Notes: a model not told the origin generated them from the letters alone. A stretch of 64,000 nt of DNA from Actinocatenispora sp963805605 (GCA_963805605.1 CAWDUX010000001.1:496001-560000), one strand, 5' to 3'. Numbered from the stretch's first letter, positions 51,115 to 60,663 are shown. Made by a program: numbers and translations.

Positions 51115-52008
51115 GTGCGGCATTGGAAGGCATGGCAAAAGGCCGTCGTGGGCGTCGCCATCGCAGCGACGTTGTCGATGACGGTGGCCGCGTGCGGCAA
51201 GCGTCAGGAGGGCTCCTCCAGCAGCGGGAAGAACATCACCATCGGTGTGCTGCAGGGCTGGGCCGAGGACCAGGTCGCCACCGAGCTGTGGAAGCAGGCC
51301 CTTACCAAGAAGGGCTACCACGTCACCGTCAAGAAGATCCCCGACCCGGGGCCGATGTTCACCGGCCTCAAGAGCGGCGACCTCGACCTGTTCCTGGACA
51401 CCTGGCTGCCCATCACGCACAAACAGTACGTGGACAAGTACAAGGGCAGCTTCGAGGACCTGGGTGTCTGGTACTCCAACGCCAAGCTGACCATCGCGGT
51501 GCCCAAGTACGTCAACATGAAATCGATCGCCGACCTCAAGGGCAAGAGCAGCCAGTTCGGCGGCCAGATCGTCGGCATCGAGCCCGGCGCCGGCCTGACC
51601 TCGGTGTCGAAGAAGGCCATGAAGGGCTACGGGCTGAGCGGATACAAGCTGCGGACCTCCTCCACCGCGGGCATGCTGAGCCAGCTGAAGAAGCAGACCG
51701 ACGCGAAGAAGCCGATCGTCGTGACCCTGTGGCGTCCGCACTGGGCGTACTCACAGTTCCCGGTCAAGGACCTGGCGGACCCGAAGGGTCTGATGGGCGC
51801 GACCGAGAAGATCCACGGATACGCGACGAAGGGTTTCAGCTCAGACCACGCGGATCTGGCGAAGTGGTTGAAGAGGTTCAAGATGAGTGACCAGCAGCTC
51901 GGCACGCTGGAAGATCTTGCGCTCAACAAGCACAAGGACGACCCTGCGGCCGGCGTCACCGAATGGATGAAGCAGAACCCGGACTTCGTCAAGAGCATGA
52001 CCTCCTGA
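51115..52008 (+). CDS. proX: Glycine betaine/proline-binding lipoprotein
   Basis: This 297-residue substrate-binding protein has a lipoprotein signal (WQKAVVGVAIAATLSMTVAAC) whose lipobox cysteine is near residue 27. The mature protein begins with a Ser-rich linker, then NITIGVLQGWAEDQVATELW, LDLFLDTWLPITHKQYVDKY and VTLWRPHWAYSQFPVKDLAD. These are OpuAC/ProX blocks with Trp residues suited to a betaine cage. GTG 51115 follows GGAAGGGA. It is the last gene of proVWX and is followed by a terminator. Confidence 0.93.
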   Translation: MRHWKAWQKAVVGVAIAATLSMTVAACGKRQEGSSSSGKNITIGVLQGWAEDQVATELWKQALTKKGYHVTVKKIPDPGPMFTGLKSGDLDLFLDTWLPITHKQYVDKYKGSFEDLGVWYSNAKLTIAVPKYVNMKSIADLKGKSSQFGGQIVGIEPGAGLTSVSKKAMKGYGLSGYKLRTSSTAGMLSQLKKQTDAKKPIVVTLWRPHWAYSQFPVKDLADPKGLMGATEKIHGYATKGFSSDHADLAKWLKRFKMSDQQLGTLEDLALNKHKDDPAAGVTEWMKQNPDFVKSMTS

Positions 52009-52025
52009 CATTTCGGTAGCATGCG

Positions 52026-52063
52026 GAGAAGGGGACCGTCCATGATGGATGGTCCCCTTCTTC
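52026..52063. terminator. Bidirectional terminator after proX
   Basis: GAAGGGGACC and GGTCCCCTTC form a perfect 10-bp stem, with further TCCA/TGGA pairing inside, followed by a T-rich TTCTTCG. It lies between proX and the convergent TetR gene. Confidence 0.8.
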
Positions 52064-52088
52064 GTGTCCGCTGGATGTCAGCGTGGAT

Positions 52089-52730
52089 CTACCATTTCTC
52101 CGGGATCCCTTCGCTCAGGGCGGCGAATCCGCGGCGCAGCAGGCCCTCCAGGTCCGGGGTGTCGGAGTCGGCCCAGTCCAGGATGGCGACCACGGCGACG
52201 CCGACGCTGGCCGCGGCCAGTACCCGGTCGACGTAGTCGGGTTCGTCACGGCCGGCACGCTTCGCCAGGGCGTCGGCCAGTACGGCCGTGGTGGCCGCGG
52301 TGTTCTGGATCACCCGCCCGCGCAGCGCCGGCATGGCCAGTACGAGCTGCAGCCGGGCCCGCAGATCCGCGGCGCCCTCGCCGGCCAGTTCCGGGGCCAG
52401 CGCGATCAGCGAGTTGCGTACCGCCGCCAGCGGCGCCTCGCCGGCCGGCCGGGCCAGTACGGCCGCCCGCCAGATCGGGTCGTAGTCGTCCTGCAGGACG
52501 ACCTCCTCCTTGCTCGGGTAGTAGCGGAAGAACGTACTGGGTGACACCTGGGCGGCTGCGGCGATCTGCTCCACCGTGGTCGCTTCGTACCCCTGTTCGG
52601 CGAACAGCCGCAGCGCGTGGTGCGCGATGCTCTGCCGGGTGCGGCGCTTCTTGCGTTCCCGCAGGCCTTCCTCCGCCGGCGGATCGGTCGTGGCGCCGAC
52701 GGCGGAACGGGGCGTGTCACTGGCGTTCAT
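52089..52730 (-). CDS. TetR family transcriptional regulator
   Basis: This 213-residue repressor has the HTH at about 32-75 (SIAHHALRLFAEQGYEATTV, QVSPSTFFRYYPSKEEVVL), followed by the ligand domain with the common MftR-like end VAVVAILDWADSD. Its start overlaps the 3' end of the upstream exporter gene by 14 bp, so exporter and repressor form one autoregulated operon. The ligand is unknown. Confidence 0.9.
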   Translation of the reverse strand: MNASDTPRSAVGATTDPPAEEGLRERKKRRTRQSIAHHALRLFAEQGYEATTVEQIAAAAQVSPSTFFRYYPSKEEVVLQDDYDPIWRAAVLARPAGEAPLAAVRNSLIALAPELAGEGAADLRARLQLVLAMPALRGRVIQNTAATTAVLADALAKRAGRDEPDYVDRVLAAASVGVAVVAILDWADSDTPDLEGLLRRGFAALSEGIPEKW

Positions 52731-54315
52731 GCCGCCCATTGTCCGGGGTGGCCGGCGCCGTGACCACGGACTCACCGACCGGTTGTGCCGCCAACTGCTC
52801 CGGGGACTCCGATCCGCCGTCGGGCCGTCCGTCCGGCAGCAGCAGCGCGGCCAGCACGGCGCCGAGCAGCGAGGCGCCCGCGCAGGCCAGCAGCAGCACC
52901 GACATGCCGTGGGCGAAGGCGGCGTCGGCCGCGGCCCGCAGCCCGGCACCGGCCGGTCCGAGCCGGGCGGCGACCTCGGCGGCCCCACCGATCGAGCCCC
53001 GGGCGGCATGGGCTGCATTCGTCGGCAGCCCGGTGAGCTCAGGGCTGATCTGCCGCCGGTAGGCGGCGTTGAGCATGCTGCCCAGTACCGCGATGCTCAA
53101 CGACGCACCGACCTGGCGGATCGCCTGGATCAGCGACGATCCGGTACCGGCGGAGCCGGTGTCGAATGCGCCGAGCGCGGAATCCATCGCCGGTGCCAGC
53201 GCGAGTCCCAGCCCGAACCCTTCGACCAGCAGTGCGGTGGCGGTGAGGCCGTAGCCACTGTGCACATCCACCCGGGAGTGCAGCAGCAGCCCGACGGTGA
53301 TCACCAGCAGGCCACCGGCGACCGGGAGTCGTCGACCCAGCCGGCGGGCCAGCCGGTCGCTCAGCGGTGCGCCGGCCAGCAGACCGGCGATCAGGGGCAG
53401 CAGCCGTACTCCGCCGTCGAGGGTGTCGTAGCCGAGGACCAGTTGCAGGTACTGGGGCAGCACGAACACGACCCCGAACAGCGCGGCCGAGGCCAGGGTC
53501 ATGGCCGCCACGCCGATGCTGAAGCGCCGGTCGGCCAACAGCGACGGTCGCAGCAGCGGCTCGGCGGCGCGCGACTGCCAGTATCCGAACACGGCCAGCA
53601 GCAGTACGCCGCCGGCCAGCGACGCCAGCACCACCGGATCGGTCCAGCCCTTGCCCGGCCCTTCGATGACGCCGTAGATCAGCCCGACCAGGCCCAGGGT
53701 GGACAGCACCACCCCGGCCACGTCGGGCCGTGCGGCACGCTGTGCCCGGCTCTCCGGTACCGCCAGCGCGACCACGACCAGCGCGGCCGCCACCACCGGC
53801 ACGTTGATCAGGAAGACCGATCCCCACCAGAAGTGCTCCAGCAGATAGCCGCCGAGTACCGGTCCGAGCGGCAGCCCGAGCATCATCCCGGACACCAGGA
53901 TGCTCATCGCCCGGCCGCGCCCTCGCATGCCGAAGACGGTGGGAAGTACCGACAGCGGTACGGACACCAGCACCGCCGCGCCGAGCCCCAGTACGGCGCG
54001 GGCGGCGATCAGCTGGGCGGGTGTGTGCACCTCGGCGCAGATCGCGGAGGCGGCGCCGAAGACCACCAACCCGGCCAGCAGTACGCGACGGCGCCCCAAC
54101 CGGTCGCTGAGCAGGCCGACCGGCAGCAGCGTGGCCGCCAGCGCCAGCGTGTAGGCGTCGGTGATCCATTGCAGGTCGGCGGTGGTGGCGCCGAGGTTCC
54201 GGCTCAGCGAGGTCAGCGCGACGCTCAGCACCATCGTGTCCAGTCCGATGACGAGGGTCGCCAACCACAGCGCGATCAGTACGGCCCATCGCCGGGCCGG
54301 GGAGTACACGGTCAT
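52717..54315 (-). CDS. DHA2-type MFS drug exporter
   Basis: This 532-residue transporter of the EmrB/LfrA group has about 14 TM segments. It carries IGLDTMVLSVALTSLSRNLG (TM1 motif D), LLSDRLGRRRVLLAG (motif A) and GPVLGGYLLEHFWWGSVFLINVP (motif C and following). A hydrophilic Pro/Glu tail closes it. It is co-transcribed with its TetR partner. The AT-rich leader (54340-54390) contains a short ATCTA-N7-TAGAT dyad. Confidence 0.92.
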   Translation of the reverse strand: MTVYSPARRWAVLIALWLATLVIGLDTMVLSVALTSLSRNLGATTADLQWITDAYTLALAATLLPVGLLSDRLGRRRVLLAGLVVFGAASAICAEVHTPAQLIAARAVLGLGAAVLVSVPLSVLPTVFGMRGRGRAMSILVSGMMLGLPLGPVLGGYLLEHFWWGSVFLINVPVVAAALVVVALAVPESRAQRAARPDVAGVVLSTLGLVGLIYGVIEGPGKGWTDPVVLASLAGGVLLLAVFGYWQSRAAEPLLRPSLLADRRFSIGVAAMTLASAALFGVVFVLPQYLQLVLGYDTLDGGVRLLPLIAGLLAGAPLSDRLARRLGRRLPVAGGLLVITVGLLLHSRVDVHSGYGLTATALLVEGFGLGLALAPAMDSALGAFDTGSAGTGSSLIQAIRQVGASLSIAVLGSMLNAAYRRQISPELTGLPTNAAHAARGSIGGAAEVAARLGPAGAGLRAAADAAFAHGMSVLLLACAGASLLGAVLAALLLPDGRPDGGSESPEQLAAQPVGESVVTAPATPDNGRHERQ

Positions 54316-54349
54316 GACTGGCCACCATCCGCAGAAACTGAGACCCTCT

Positions 54350-54366
54350 ATCTAAAGAGAGTAGAT
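54350..54366. promoter_or_regulatory. Short dyad upstream of the exporter-TetR operon
   Basis: ATCTA-AAGAGAG-TAGAT lies 35 bp before the exporter start in an AT-rich stretch. It is a weak candidate for the TetR operator. Confidence 0.35.
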
Positions 54367-54499
54367 CGCAAATGAGAGTGGCTGTCAAATTTTCTTCGTA
54401 GTGCCGCTGACGAGCATGAACGTCGACCGACCGGTCATGACCGGCACAGATGGCGGGCCTCAGGGCGGGCCTGTGTCACGCGGACCGTAGGGTGGAAGG

Positions 54500-55903
54500 G
54501 TGCGTCGAGAATGGCACGATCTCCGGTTCCCCGGTCTTGAGACGACCAGCGTGCTGACCACCCGCGCCGCGAAGGCCGGCGAGGTCGCCGCGCTCGGCCT
54601 TGACCGCTGGCGCGATCTGCCCCGTTCCCAGCCGGTGAACTGGCCGGACACCGCCGAGGTCGACCAGGTCTGCCGGGTGCTGTCCACCGTCCCGCCGGTG
54701 GTCGCGCCGTACGAGGTCGACCAGCTGCGGGAGCGGCTCGCCGAGGTCTGTGACGGCCGAGCGTTCCTGCTGCAGGGCGGCGACTGCGCGGAGACCTTCG
54801 TCAACAACACCGAGCAGCACCTGCTGGCCAACGCCCGCACACTGCTGCAGATGGCGATCGTGCTCACCTACGGCGCCAGCATGCCGGTGGTCAAGCTCGG
54901 CCGCGTCGCCGGGCAGTACGCCAAGCCCCGCTCCTCCCAGACCGACGCGCTCGGCCTGCCCGCCTACCGCGGCGACATGGTCAACTCGTTGGAGAGCGAC
55001 CCGCAGGCCCGTACCGTCGATCCGCAGCGGATGATCCGCGCCTACGCCAACGCGGCCGCCGCGATGAACATGCTGCGCGCCTACCTGTCCGGCGGGCTGG
55101 CCGACCTGCACGCGGTACACACCTGGAACAAGGACTTCGTCCGCTCCTCGGCCGCCGGCGAGCGCTACGAGGCCATCGGCCGCGAGATCGACCGGGCACT
55201 GCGGTTCATGGGTGCCTGCGGTCTGTCCGACGAGGACGAACTGCGCCGGGTCACCCTGTACGGCAGCCATGAGGCACTCGTCCTGGAATACGAGCGGGCG
55301 CTGACCCGGGTGGCCGGTGAGCGTGCCTACGACCTGTCCGGGCACTTCGTCTGGATCGGTGAGCGGACCCGTGACCTCGACGGTGCGCACGTCGACTTCG
55401 TGTCCCGCATCGCCAATCCGATCGGTGTCAAGATCGGGCCGACCACCACCCCGGAGACCGCGATCGAGCTGTGCGAGCGGCTCAACCCCGATAACATCCC
55501 GGGCCGGCTGACGCTGATCAGCCGGATGGGCAACGGCAAGGTGCGGGAGGCGCTTCCACCGATCGTGGAGAAGGTCGCCGCGTCCGGCGCCCGGGTCGTC
55601 TGGCAGTGCGACCCGATGCATGGCAACACCATCGAGTCGTCCAACGGCTACAAGACCCGACACTTCGACCGGATCGTCGACGAGGTCCTCGGCTACTTCG
55701 AGGTGCATCGTGGCCTGGGCACTCATCCGGGTGGCCTGCACGTCGAACTCACCGGCGAGGACGTCACCGAATGCCTCGGCGGCGCGCAGGCGCTGGAAGA
55801 ACTGCACCTGCCCACCCGCTACGAGACCGCCTGCGACCCCCGGCTCAACACCCAGCAGTCGCTGGAACTGGCCTTCCTGGTCGCCGAGATGCTCCGCGGC
55901 TGA
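54500..55903 (+). CDS. aroG: 3-deoxy-7-phosphoheptulonate synthase, class II
   Basis: This 467-residue class II DAHP synthase is the first enzyme of the shikimate pathway. It has LLQGGDCAETF (about 91-101), KLGRVAGQYAKPRS, RGDMVNSL, HFVWIGERTR, NPIGVKIGPTTTPE and WQCDPMHGNT, giving the metal and PEP/erythrose-4-phosphate residues of the mycobacterial enzyme. It starts at GTG 54500. It corresponds to Rv2178c in the pknL neighbourhood. Confidence 0.96.
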   Translation: MRREWHDLRFPGLETTSVLTTRAAKAGEVAALGLDRWRDLPRSQPVNWPDTAEVDQVCRVLSTVPPVVAPYEVDQLRERLAEVCDGRAFLLQGGDCAETFVNNTEQHLLANARTLLQMAIVLTYGASMPVVKLGRVAGQYAKPRSSQTDALGLPAYRGDMVNSLESDPQARTVDPQRMIRAYANAAAAMNMLRAYLSGGLADLHAVHTWNKDFVRSSAAGERYEAIGREIDRALRFMGACGLSDEDELRRVTLYGSHEALVLEYERALTRVAGERAYDLSGHFVWIGERTRDLDGAHVDFVSRIANPIGVKIGPTTTPETAIELCERLNPDNIPGRLTLISRMGNGKVREALPPIVEKVAASGARVVWQCDPMHGNTIESSNGYKTRHFDRIVDEVLGYFEVHRGLGTHPGGLHVELTGEDVTECLGGAQALEELHLPTRYETACDPRLNTQQSLELAFLVAEMLRG

Positions 55904-55928
55904 CGGGAAGCGCGGTGGTGCCCGCCGG

Positions 55929-56426
55929 TCAGAACTGCCAATCCTGGACGAACAGGTAGGCCACCAGCGCGACCAGACCGTACAGCACGACGGCGACCAC
56001 GGCGAGGCCGACCAGCGCACCGAGAGTGGCGAAACACCACACCGTGGCACGGGCCTGGCCGCGCGCCGTCCGGCTGCCGATCACCCCGCCGATCACCGGG
56101 GGCATCAGCGGCAGACTCTCCAGCATCAGCATGCCCAACCGGTGACTATGCCGGGCCTCGTGCATCACCGTGGGGACGAACTGGAGCAGCAGGGCCAGTA
56201 CGCCCACGGCGAGGATCGCCGAGGCGAGCGACGCCACCACCCAGTGCCACGTCCGGGCCGCCGCCAGTGCGGCGGCGTCGTCCTGGTCCGGATCTGTCGC
56301 CGGGTGGAGGCGGGGCGCTGCGGAGGAGTCGGTGCCGGCGCCCGGCTTGCCCGGGTCTGTCAATGCCGCACGCTCGGTGTCGCTCGCCGCGCGCGGTTCG
56401 GACCGTCGGCTCGCGTCCTCATCCAC
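55929..56426 (-). CDS. Small integral membrane protein of unknown function
   Basis: This 165-residue protein has an acidic/Ala-rich cytoplasmic start of about 60 residues. Three hydrophobic segments follow, at about 65-87 (WVVASLASAILAVGVLALLL), 102-117 and 131-158 (ATLGALVGLAVVAVVLYGL). HEARHSHR lies in the first loop. No family is recognised. It converges with aroG and diverges from the aldolase gene. Confidence 0.6.
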   Translation of the reverse strand: MDEDASRRSEPRAASDTERAALTDPGKPGAGTDSSAAPRLHPATDPDQDDAAALAAARTWHWVVASLASAILAVGVLALLLQFVPTVMHEARHSHRLGMLMLESLPLMPPVIGGVIGSRTARGQARATVWCFATLGALVGLAVVAVVLYGLVALVAYLFVQDWQF

Positions 56427-56566
56427 ATGTCCGGTTGTACCAGCGCGGGGCGAGGGCCGCGAGCCGGCGCGTGGCAGGATCGGTGCGGAACCGGTGCCGG
56501 CCCGACGGCGCCGCCCTGCGAATCGGGTGCCAGCGGGCTGGCGCCCTTGTGCTGGAGCGGACTGAG

Positions 56567-57595
56567 ATGAACGTGATCGACCTGCGCAGTGACACGGTGA
56601 CCCGGCCCAGTGCCGGGATGCGGGCGGCGATGGCCGCCGCGGAGGTCGGTGACGACGTGTACGCCGAGGATCCGACGGTCACCGCGCTGGAACGCGAGGT
56701 CGCCGCGCTGTTCGGGCATGAAGCTGCCCTGTTCGTACCGTCCGGCACGATGGGCAACCAGATCTGTATCGCACTGCTGGTCGCGCGCGGGGACGAATTG
56801 CTCGCCGATGCGGACGCACACGTGGTCAACTTCGAGTCCGGTGCCGCGGCGGCGATCGGCGGGGTGTCGACCCGTACCTGGCCATCGCACGCCGGCACGC
56901 TCGACGCGGACCTGGTCGCCGAGTACATCCGGCCGGCCGGCTTCCCGGCCATCCGGACCGCTGCGGTTGCGGTGGAGAACACCCACAACATGTCCGGCGG
57001 TACGGTGCTCCCGCTGGCTGAGCTGCGTCGGTTGCGCGCCGTCGCCGACGCTGCCGGGGTAGCACTGCACTGTGACGGTGCCCGGATCTGGCACGCGCAT
57101 CTCGCCGACGAGGTGCCGCTGAGCTCGTACGGGGCGCTGTTCGACACCCTGTCGGTATGCCTGTCCAAGGGTCTGGGCGCGCCGGTCGGTTCGCTGGTGG
57201 TGTCCAGCGCCGAACGGGTCGCCGCCGCCCGCGTACTGCGCCGTCGGCTGGGTGGCGGCATGCGCCAGGTCGGCGTACTGGCCGAGGCGGGCCGCTACGC
57301 CCTGACACATCACCTGCCCGCCCTGCTCGACGATCACGCCCGGGCCGCCCGACTGGCCGGGGCTCTGAGGCAGCACGGCGTCGTCGACCCGGCCCGGGTA
57401 CGTACCAACCTGGTGCCGCTGGATCTGCGCAAGTCCACGATGGATGCTCCTACGCTGGCCGCCGCGGCACGCGCGCACGGCGTACTGATCTCCGTGCTGG
57501 GTCCGCGCTCCGCCCGGGTGGTGACCCATCGCGACGTCGACGACGCCGGCGTGGACCGGGCCGTCGAGGTGCTCACAGAGCTGCTCCGGGCCTGA
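56567..57595 (+). CDS. ltaE: Low-specificity L-threonine aldolase
   Basis: This 342-residue PLP fold type I enzyme cleaves L-threonine and allo-threonine to glycine and acetaldehyde. It has DLRSDTVTRPSAGMRAAM (about 4-21), GDDVYAEDPTV, SGTMGNQ, the PLP Asp region LHCDGARIWHA and the Schiff-base lysine in SVCLSKGLGAPVGS. Length is normal. The ATG follows GGAGCGGACTGAG. Confidence 0.93.
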   Translation: MNVIDLRSDTVTRPSAGMRAAMAAAEVGDDVYAEDPTVTALEREVAALFGHEAALFVPSGTMGNQICIALLVARGDELLADADAHVVNFESGAAAAIGGVSTRTWPSHAGTLDADLVAEYIRPAGFPAIRTAAVAVENTHNMSGGTVLPLAELRRLRAVADAAGVALHCDGARIWHAHLADEVPLSSYGALFDTLSVCLSKGLGAPVGSLVVSSAERVAAARVLRRRLGGGMRQVGVLAEAGRYALTHHLPALLDDHARAARLAGALRQHGVVDPARVRTNLVPLDLRKSTMDAPTLAAAARAHGVLISVLGPRSARVVTHRDVDDAGVDRAVEVLTELLRA

Positions 57596-57658
57596 CGCCC
57601 AGGCAGCAGCCGGCCCGGCGTGCACGCTGCTGGACAGCGTGGGACATCGCTTGGGACC

Positions 57659-58393
57659 ATGGCGCCTATGAGTGCGGACGAGGAGCATTCCGGCGCTGAG
57701 CGGGTGTCGGAGCGGGACCGGACCCGGGTCGCCGCGCTGCTGCGGCGCCGGTTGCGGCAGGGCCGCATCTCCGCCGACACCTTCGCCTGGCGCCTGGACG
57801 CCGCGTTCGAAGCCCGTTACCAGCGCGAACTCGCGGTGTTGACCGGCGATCTGCCGGCCGGGCCGGTGCGCAGACTCGGCGCCGGTCTGGTCCGTGCCTG
57901 CCGGGACGCTGCGGCCAGGGCCCGGTCGGTGCTGCGCCGGCCGCAGCGCATCCGGCTGATGCTCCCGCCGCCCGACGCACCGCCGATCCTGATCGGCCGC
58001 GGCGACACCTGTGACCTGGTGATCGGCGACGACATGACCCTGTCGGCACGGCACGCCCAGCTGCGGTCGGTACCGACAGGCTGGCTGTTGACCGATCTGC
58101 GGTCCCGGAACGGCACCTGGGTCAACGGTGCCCGCCTGCTGAGCGCCAGCCTGGTCCGCCCGGGAGACGTACTGACCCTGGGGGCGAGTGTCTTCGTGCT
58201 GGTACAGCCCGCACCGGGCGCGGTTCCCGCGATGCCGCCGATGGCGTTCGGCCGTGGCGCCCTGGCCGCACCGCGGCCCGTTCCGCCGGTCCCGGGGGCG
58301 TCGTCCGGTCGGCCGCAGCCGGTGCCACCGGAACCGGTCACGCCCCGGCTGACCGTCCCACTGCTCAGCCCACCACCGCACGGCCGGCATTGA
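57659..58393 (+). CDS. DUF1707 and FHA domain protein
   Basis: This is a protein of about 244 residues. The N-terminal DUF1707 segment (about 16-68; SERDRTRVAALLRRRLRQGR, DTFAWRLDAAFEARY) is an SHOCT-like module. The FHA domain (about 108-185) has IGRGDTCDLVI, SARHAQLR and RNGTWVNG, the phosphothreonine-binding loops. A Pro-rich tail ends it. It may read phosphorylation by the PASTA kinase about 2.3 kb downstream; that link is inferred. ATG 57659 or 57668 is the start. Confidence 0.85.
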   Translation: MAPMSADEEHSGAERVSERDRTRVAALLRRRLRQGRISADTFAWRLDAAFEARYQRELAVLTGDLPAGPVRRLGAGLVRACRDAAARARSVLRRPQRIRLMLPPPDAPPILIGRGDTCDLVIGDDMTLSARHAQLRSVPTGWLLTDLRSRNGTWVNGARLLSASLVRPGDVLTLGASVFVLVQPAPGAVPAMPPMAFGRGALAAPRPVPPVPGASSGRPQPVPPEPVTPRLTVPLLSPPPHGRH

Positions 58394-58399
58394 CAGCTC

Positions 58400-58431
58400 G
58401 AAGGCCGCCGCCCCTGTGGGCGGCGGCCTTC
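58400..58431. terminator. Terminator between FHA gene and lipase gene
   Basis: GAAGGCCGCCGCCC and its exact complement form a 14-bp stem with loop CTGT, 6 bp after the FHA stop codon. Confidence 0.8.
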
Positions 58432-58449
58432 GGCATACCCGGCCGACGG

Positions 58450-58500
58450 TCAGTGCCGGCTGTGGGTCAGTGCCGGCTGTGAAGCAGTGCCGGCTGTGGG
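58450..58500. repeat. 17-bp tandem repeat x3
   Basis: Three 17-bp units (TCAGTGCCGGCTGTGGG with two- and one-base variants in units 2 and 3) end exactly at the stop codon of the lipase gene. The partial fourth unit TCAGTGA contains that stop. Confidence 0.85.
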
Positions 58501-59646
58501 TCAGTGACCCCGGGTCGCGGCGGCGTTGCGCCGGTCGATGTACGGGTTCGGCTCCGCCTGCCGAGGCAGCGCGTGCACCTGGACCGGTGCGGTCGCGGCG
58601 GCCACCGACTCCGGCACCGGCGACAGGTTGCCGTCGTTACCGCGTACGCACCGGGCGTCCTGCGCGGACAGCCCGTAGAAGGCGGTCAGGCACCGGCCGA
58701 ACTGGGCGTGGCCCAGCGCGTCGGGGTGCAGCGACTGGCGCACGATGTTCTCGCCGAGGCCGTTCTGGATCTCGGCCAGGTCGATCACCACACCGTTGGC
58801 CCATTCCTGGCTGTGGTTGATGCCGTCGGCGCAGACCTCACGACCGCGCAGCGCCGGACCGAGGTCCAGGAACCGGGCACCGGACTGGTGGGCCACCTGG
58901 CCCAGCGTCGCGCTGTAGGCCGGCACCACCGAGTTGCGCGCCCACCCGGCGTCGTCGTCGCGGATCGGGCAGCCCTCGAACAGCTTCGTCAGGCCGTACC
59001 GGTTGTCCTCGGTGACCGGGGAGGAGTAGCTCTGCAGGACGAGCTGGTAGTCGCTGTCGGCGTAGCCGTCCTCACGCATCACGGTACGGATGTCCGCCAG
59101 GTTGCTGGCGACCTTCGGCGCGGCCGCGGCGAGCGCGTCGGGGAACTTCTGCGCCCAGGCGTCCTGGCAGCGCGGCCCGATCAGGAAGTAGGCCTTGATG
59201 CAGTCCAGTACGAGCGGGGTGAAGCCGACGTCGTTGGCGCCGATGGTGAGTACCACGAGCTTGACGTCGTAGTCGTTGGCGACCTGGCGGAGGTGGTCGG
59301 CCTCCGGCTGCTCGCCGTTCTGCGGGACACCGCCGATGGAGATGTTGTCGGTGACCGCGCCGGAACAGGCGATGTTGATCCGGGCGTCCACCGCCATCGT
59401 GGTCTTCTTGATCTCCGCGTTGGCCGACCGGTGGCAGAAGTTGCCGGGCTGGTCGGTACCGGATTCGTAGTCTCCGGCGCCTTCTCCGGAGATGAAGCTG
59501 TCGCCCAGGGACACGACGGCGGTGGGTTTCGTCAGGTGCGTGGACGCGGGTCTGGCGGCAGCCGACCCGAGGGGAAGTGCGACGGTGAGTATGCCGATCG
59601 TGGCGGCGGCGAGGGCTCGCCGGAGCACGCGGGGGGTGGGGGCCAT
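58501..59646 (-). CDS. Secreted SGNH/GDSL hydrolase
   Basis: This 381-residue exported esterase/lipase has a signal peptide (about 1-31; hydrophobic ALAAATIGILTVALPLGSAA). Block I is VVSLGDSFISGEGAGDY with the catalytic Ser near 50. Block III is VLTIGANDVGFTPLV, and block V is SLHPDALGHAQFG with the Asp-x-x-His pair. Six or so Cys probably form disulfides, as in Streptomyces SGNH lipases. It acts outside the cell on esters. The C-terminus is short and basic. Confidence 0.9.
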   Translation of the reverse strand: MAPTPRVLRRALAAATIGILTVALPLGSAAARPASTHLTKPTAVVSLGDSFISGEGAGDYESGTDQPGNFCHRSANAEIKKTTMAVDARINIACSGAVTDNISIGGVPQNGEQPEADHLRQVANDYDVKLVVLTIGANDVGFTPLVLDCIKAYFLIGPRCQDAWAQKFPDALAAAAPKVASNLADIRTVMREDGYADSDYQLVLQSYSSPVTEDNRYGLTKLFEGCPIRDDDAGWARNSVVPAYSATLGQVAHQSGARFLDLGPALRGREVCADGINHSQEWANGVVIDLAEIQNGLGENIVRQSLHPDALGHAQFGRCLTAFYGLSAQDARCVRGNDGNLSPVPESVAAATAPVQVHALPRQAEPNPYIDRRNAAATRGH

Positions 59647-59823
59647 GCGCGTTCTCCCTACAGCGGGGTGCCATGCGGATGCCCGGTATCATCCCAGTCC
59701 TTCACGTTGGTCACTACCGGTACTTTTGCCCACCCCGTTCGGGCGCTCCGGATGGCCGGCGTGCCGTCGGTCGCCGCATCGGCAGCACGCCGGATGAAGC
59801 TGCAGGTGGGAGTGGGGCGCAGG

Positions 59824-60663
59824 TCAGGCCAGGGCGCGCAGCCGGGTGAGGTTGGCGGCGTCCGGGCCTTCGCCGGACAGGCCGGGCACCTCCAGGACGC
59901 CGGGTGTGTCCTCGGCGATGGCGGGATGGCGGAGGATCTCGGCGAAGCCGGTGGACCCGATGTGCCCGTCACCGATGTTCTCGTGCCGGTCCACCCGGGA
60001 ACCCAGCCCGGTCTTGGAATCGTTGAGGTGCAGCAGTTTCAGCCGCTCCAACCCGATCCTGGTGTCGAACTCGTCGAACAGGGTGTCCAGTCCGCTGCGG
60101 GTACGGATGTCGTAGCCGGCCGCCAGCAGATGCGCGGTGTCCAGGCAGAATCCGAGGCGTTCCGGGCGGCCGAGGTGATCGGCGATGGCGGCCAGTTCAC
60201 CGATGGTGGCACCGACATTGTCGCCCGAGCCGGCCGAATTCTCCACCAGCAGTCGGGTCTGCCGGCTGTCGGCCAGGCCGGCGGCGAGGGCGTCGCACAG
60301 TCGGCCGAGTCCGGCGGCGAAGCCGGCTCCCTTGTGTGAGCCGAGGTGGGTGACCACACCGGTGACGCCCAGGTCGTCGGCCACCTGCAGGGTGTGCCGC
60401 AGCGCGGCGATCGACCGGCCCCGCAGCGCCTCGTCCGTGGTGCCGTAGTTGACCAGGTACATGGCATGGATGAACGGCTCGACGCCGGTGTCGGCGCAGG
60501 CTTTCCGGAACGCCTCGACCGTGTCATCGGTGGGGCGGCTGGTCCGCCAGCCCCGTGGATTGCCGACGAAGACCTGGACGCAATCGGCGCCGATCGCGCG
60601 GGCGCGCCGCGGAGTCGAGGCGAGGCCGCCGGTGCCGGCAGACAGGTGCGCACCGAACCTCAT
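59824..60663 (-). CDS. nfo: Endonuclease IV (AP endonuclease)
   Basis: This 279-residue TIM-barrel, zinc-dependent nuclease nicks DNA 5' to abasic sites. All metal-binding segments are present: GAHLSAG, FIHAMYLVN, THLGSHKG, LLVENSAGSGDN, FCLDTAHLLAAG, LHLNDSK, DRHENIGDGHIG and LEVPG. ATG 60663 overlaps the kinase stop in TGATG, so it is translated coupled to the PASTA kinase. The four extra upstream codons are disregarded. Confidence 0.95.
   Translation of the reverse strand: MRFGAHLSAGTGGLASTPRRARAIGADCVQVFVGNPRGWRTSRPTDDTVEAFRKACADTGVEPFIHAMYLVNYGTTDEALRGRSIAALRHTLQVADDLGVTGVVTHLGSHKGAGFAAGLGRLCDALAAGLADSRQTRLLVENSAGSGDNVGATIGELAAIADHLGRPERLGFCLDTAHLLAAGYDIRTRSGLDTLFDEFDTRIGLERLKLLHLNDSKTGLGSRVDRHENIGDGHIGSTGFAEILRHPAIAEDTPGVLEVPGLSGEGPDAANLTRLRALA

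Noticed and set aside
52576..54375. 599-codon plus-strand frame rich in Gln/Arg/His
   Set aside because: Mirror of the exporter and TetR genes; no start context, and biased composition typical of shadows.
56360..58390. 676-codon minus-strand frame
   Set aside because: Antisense to threonine aldolase and FHA genes, both of which show conserved motifs.
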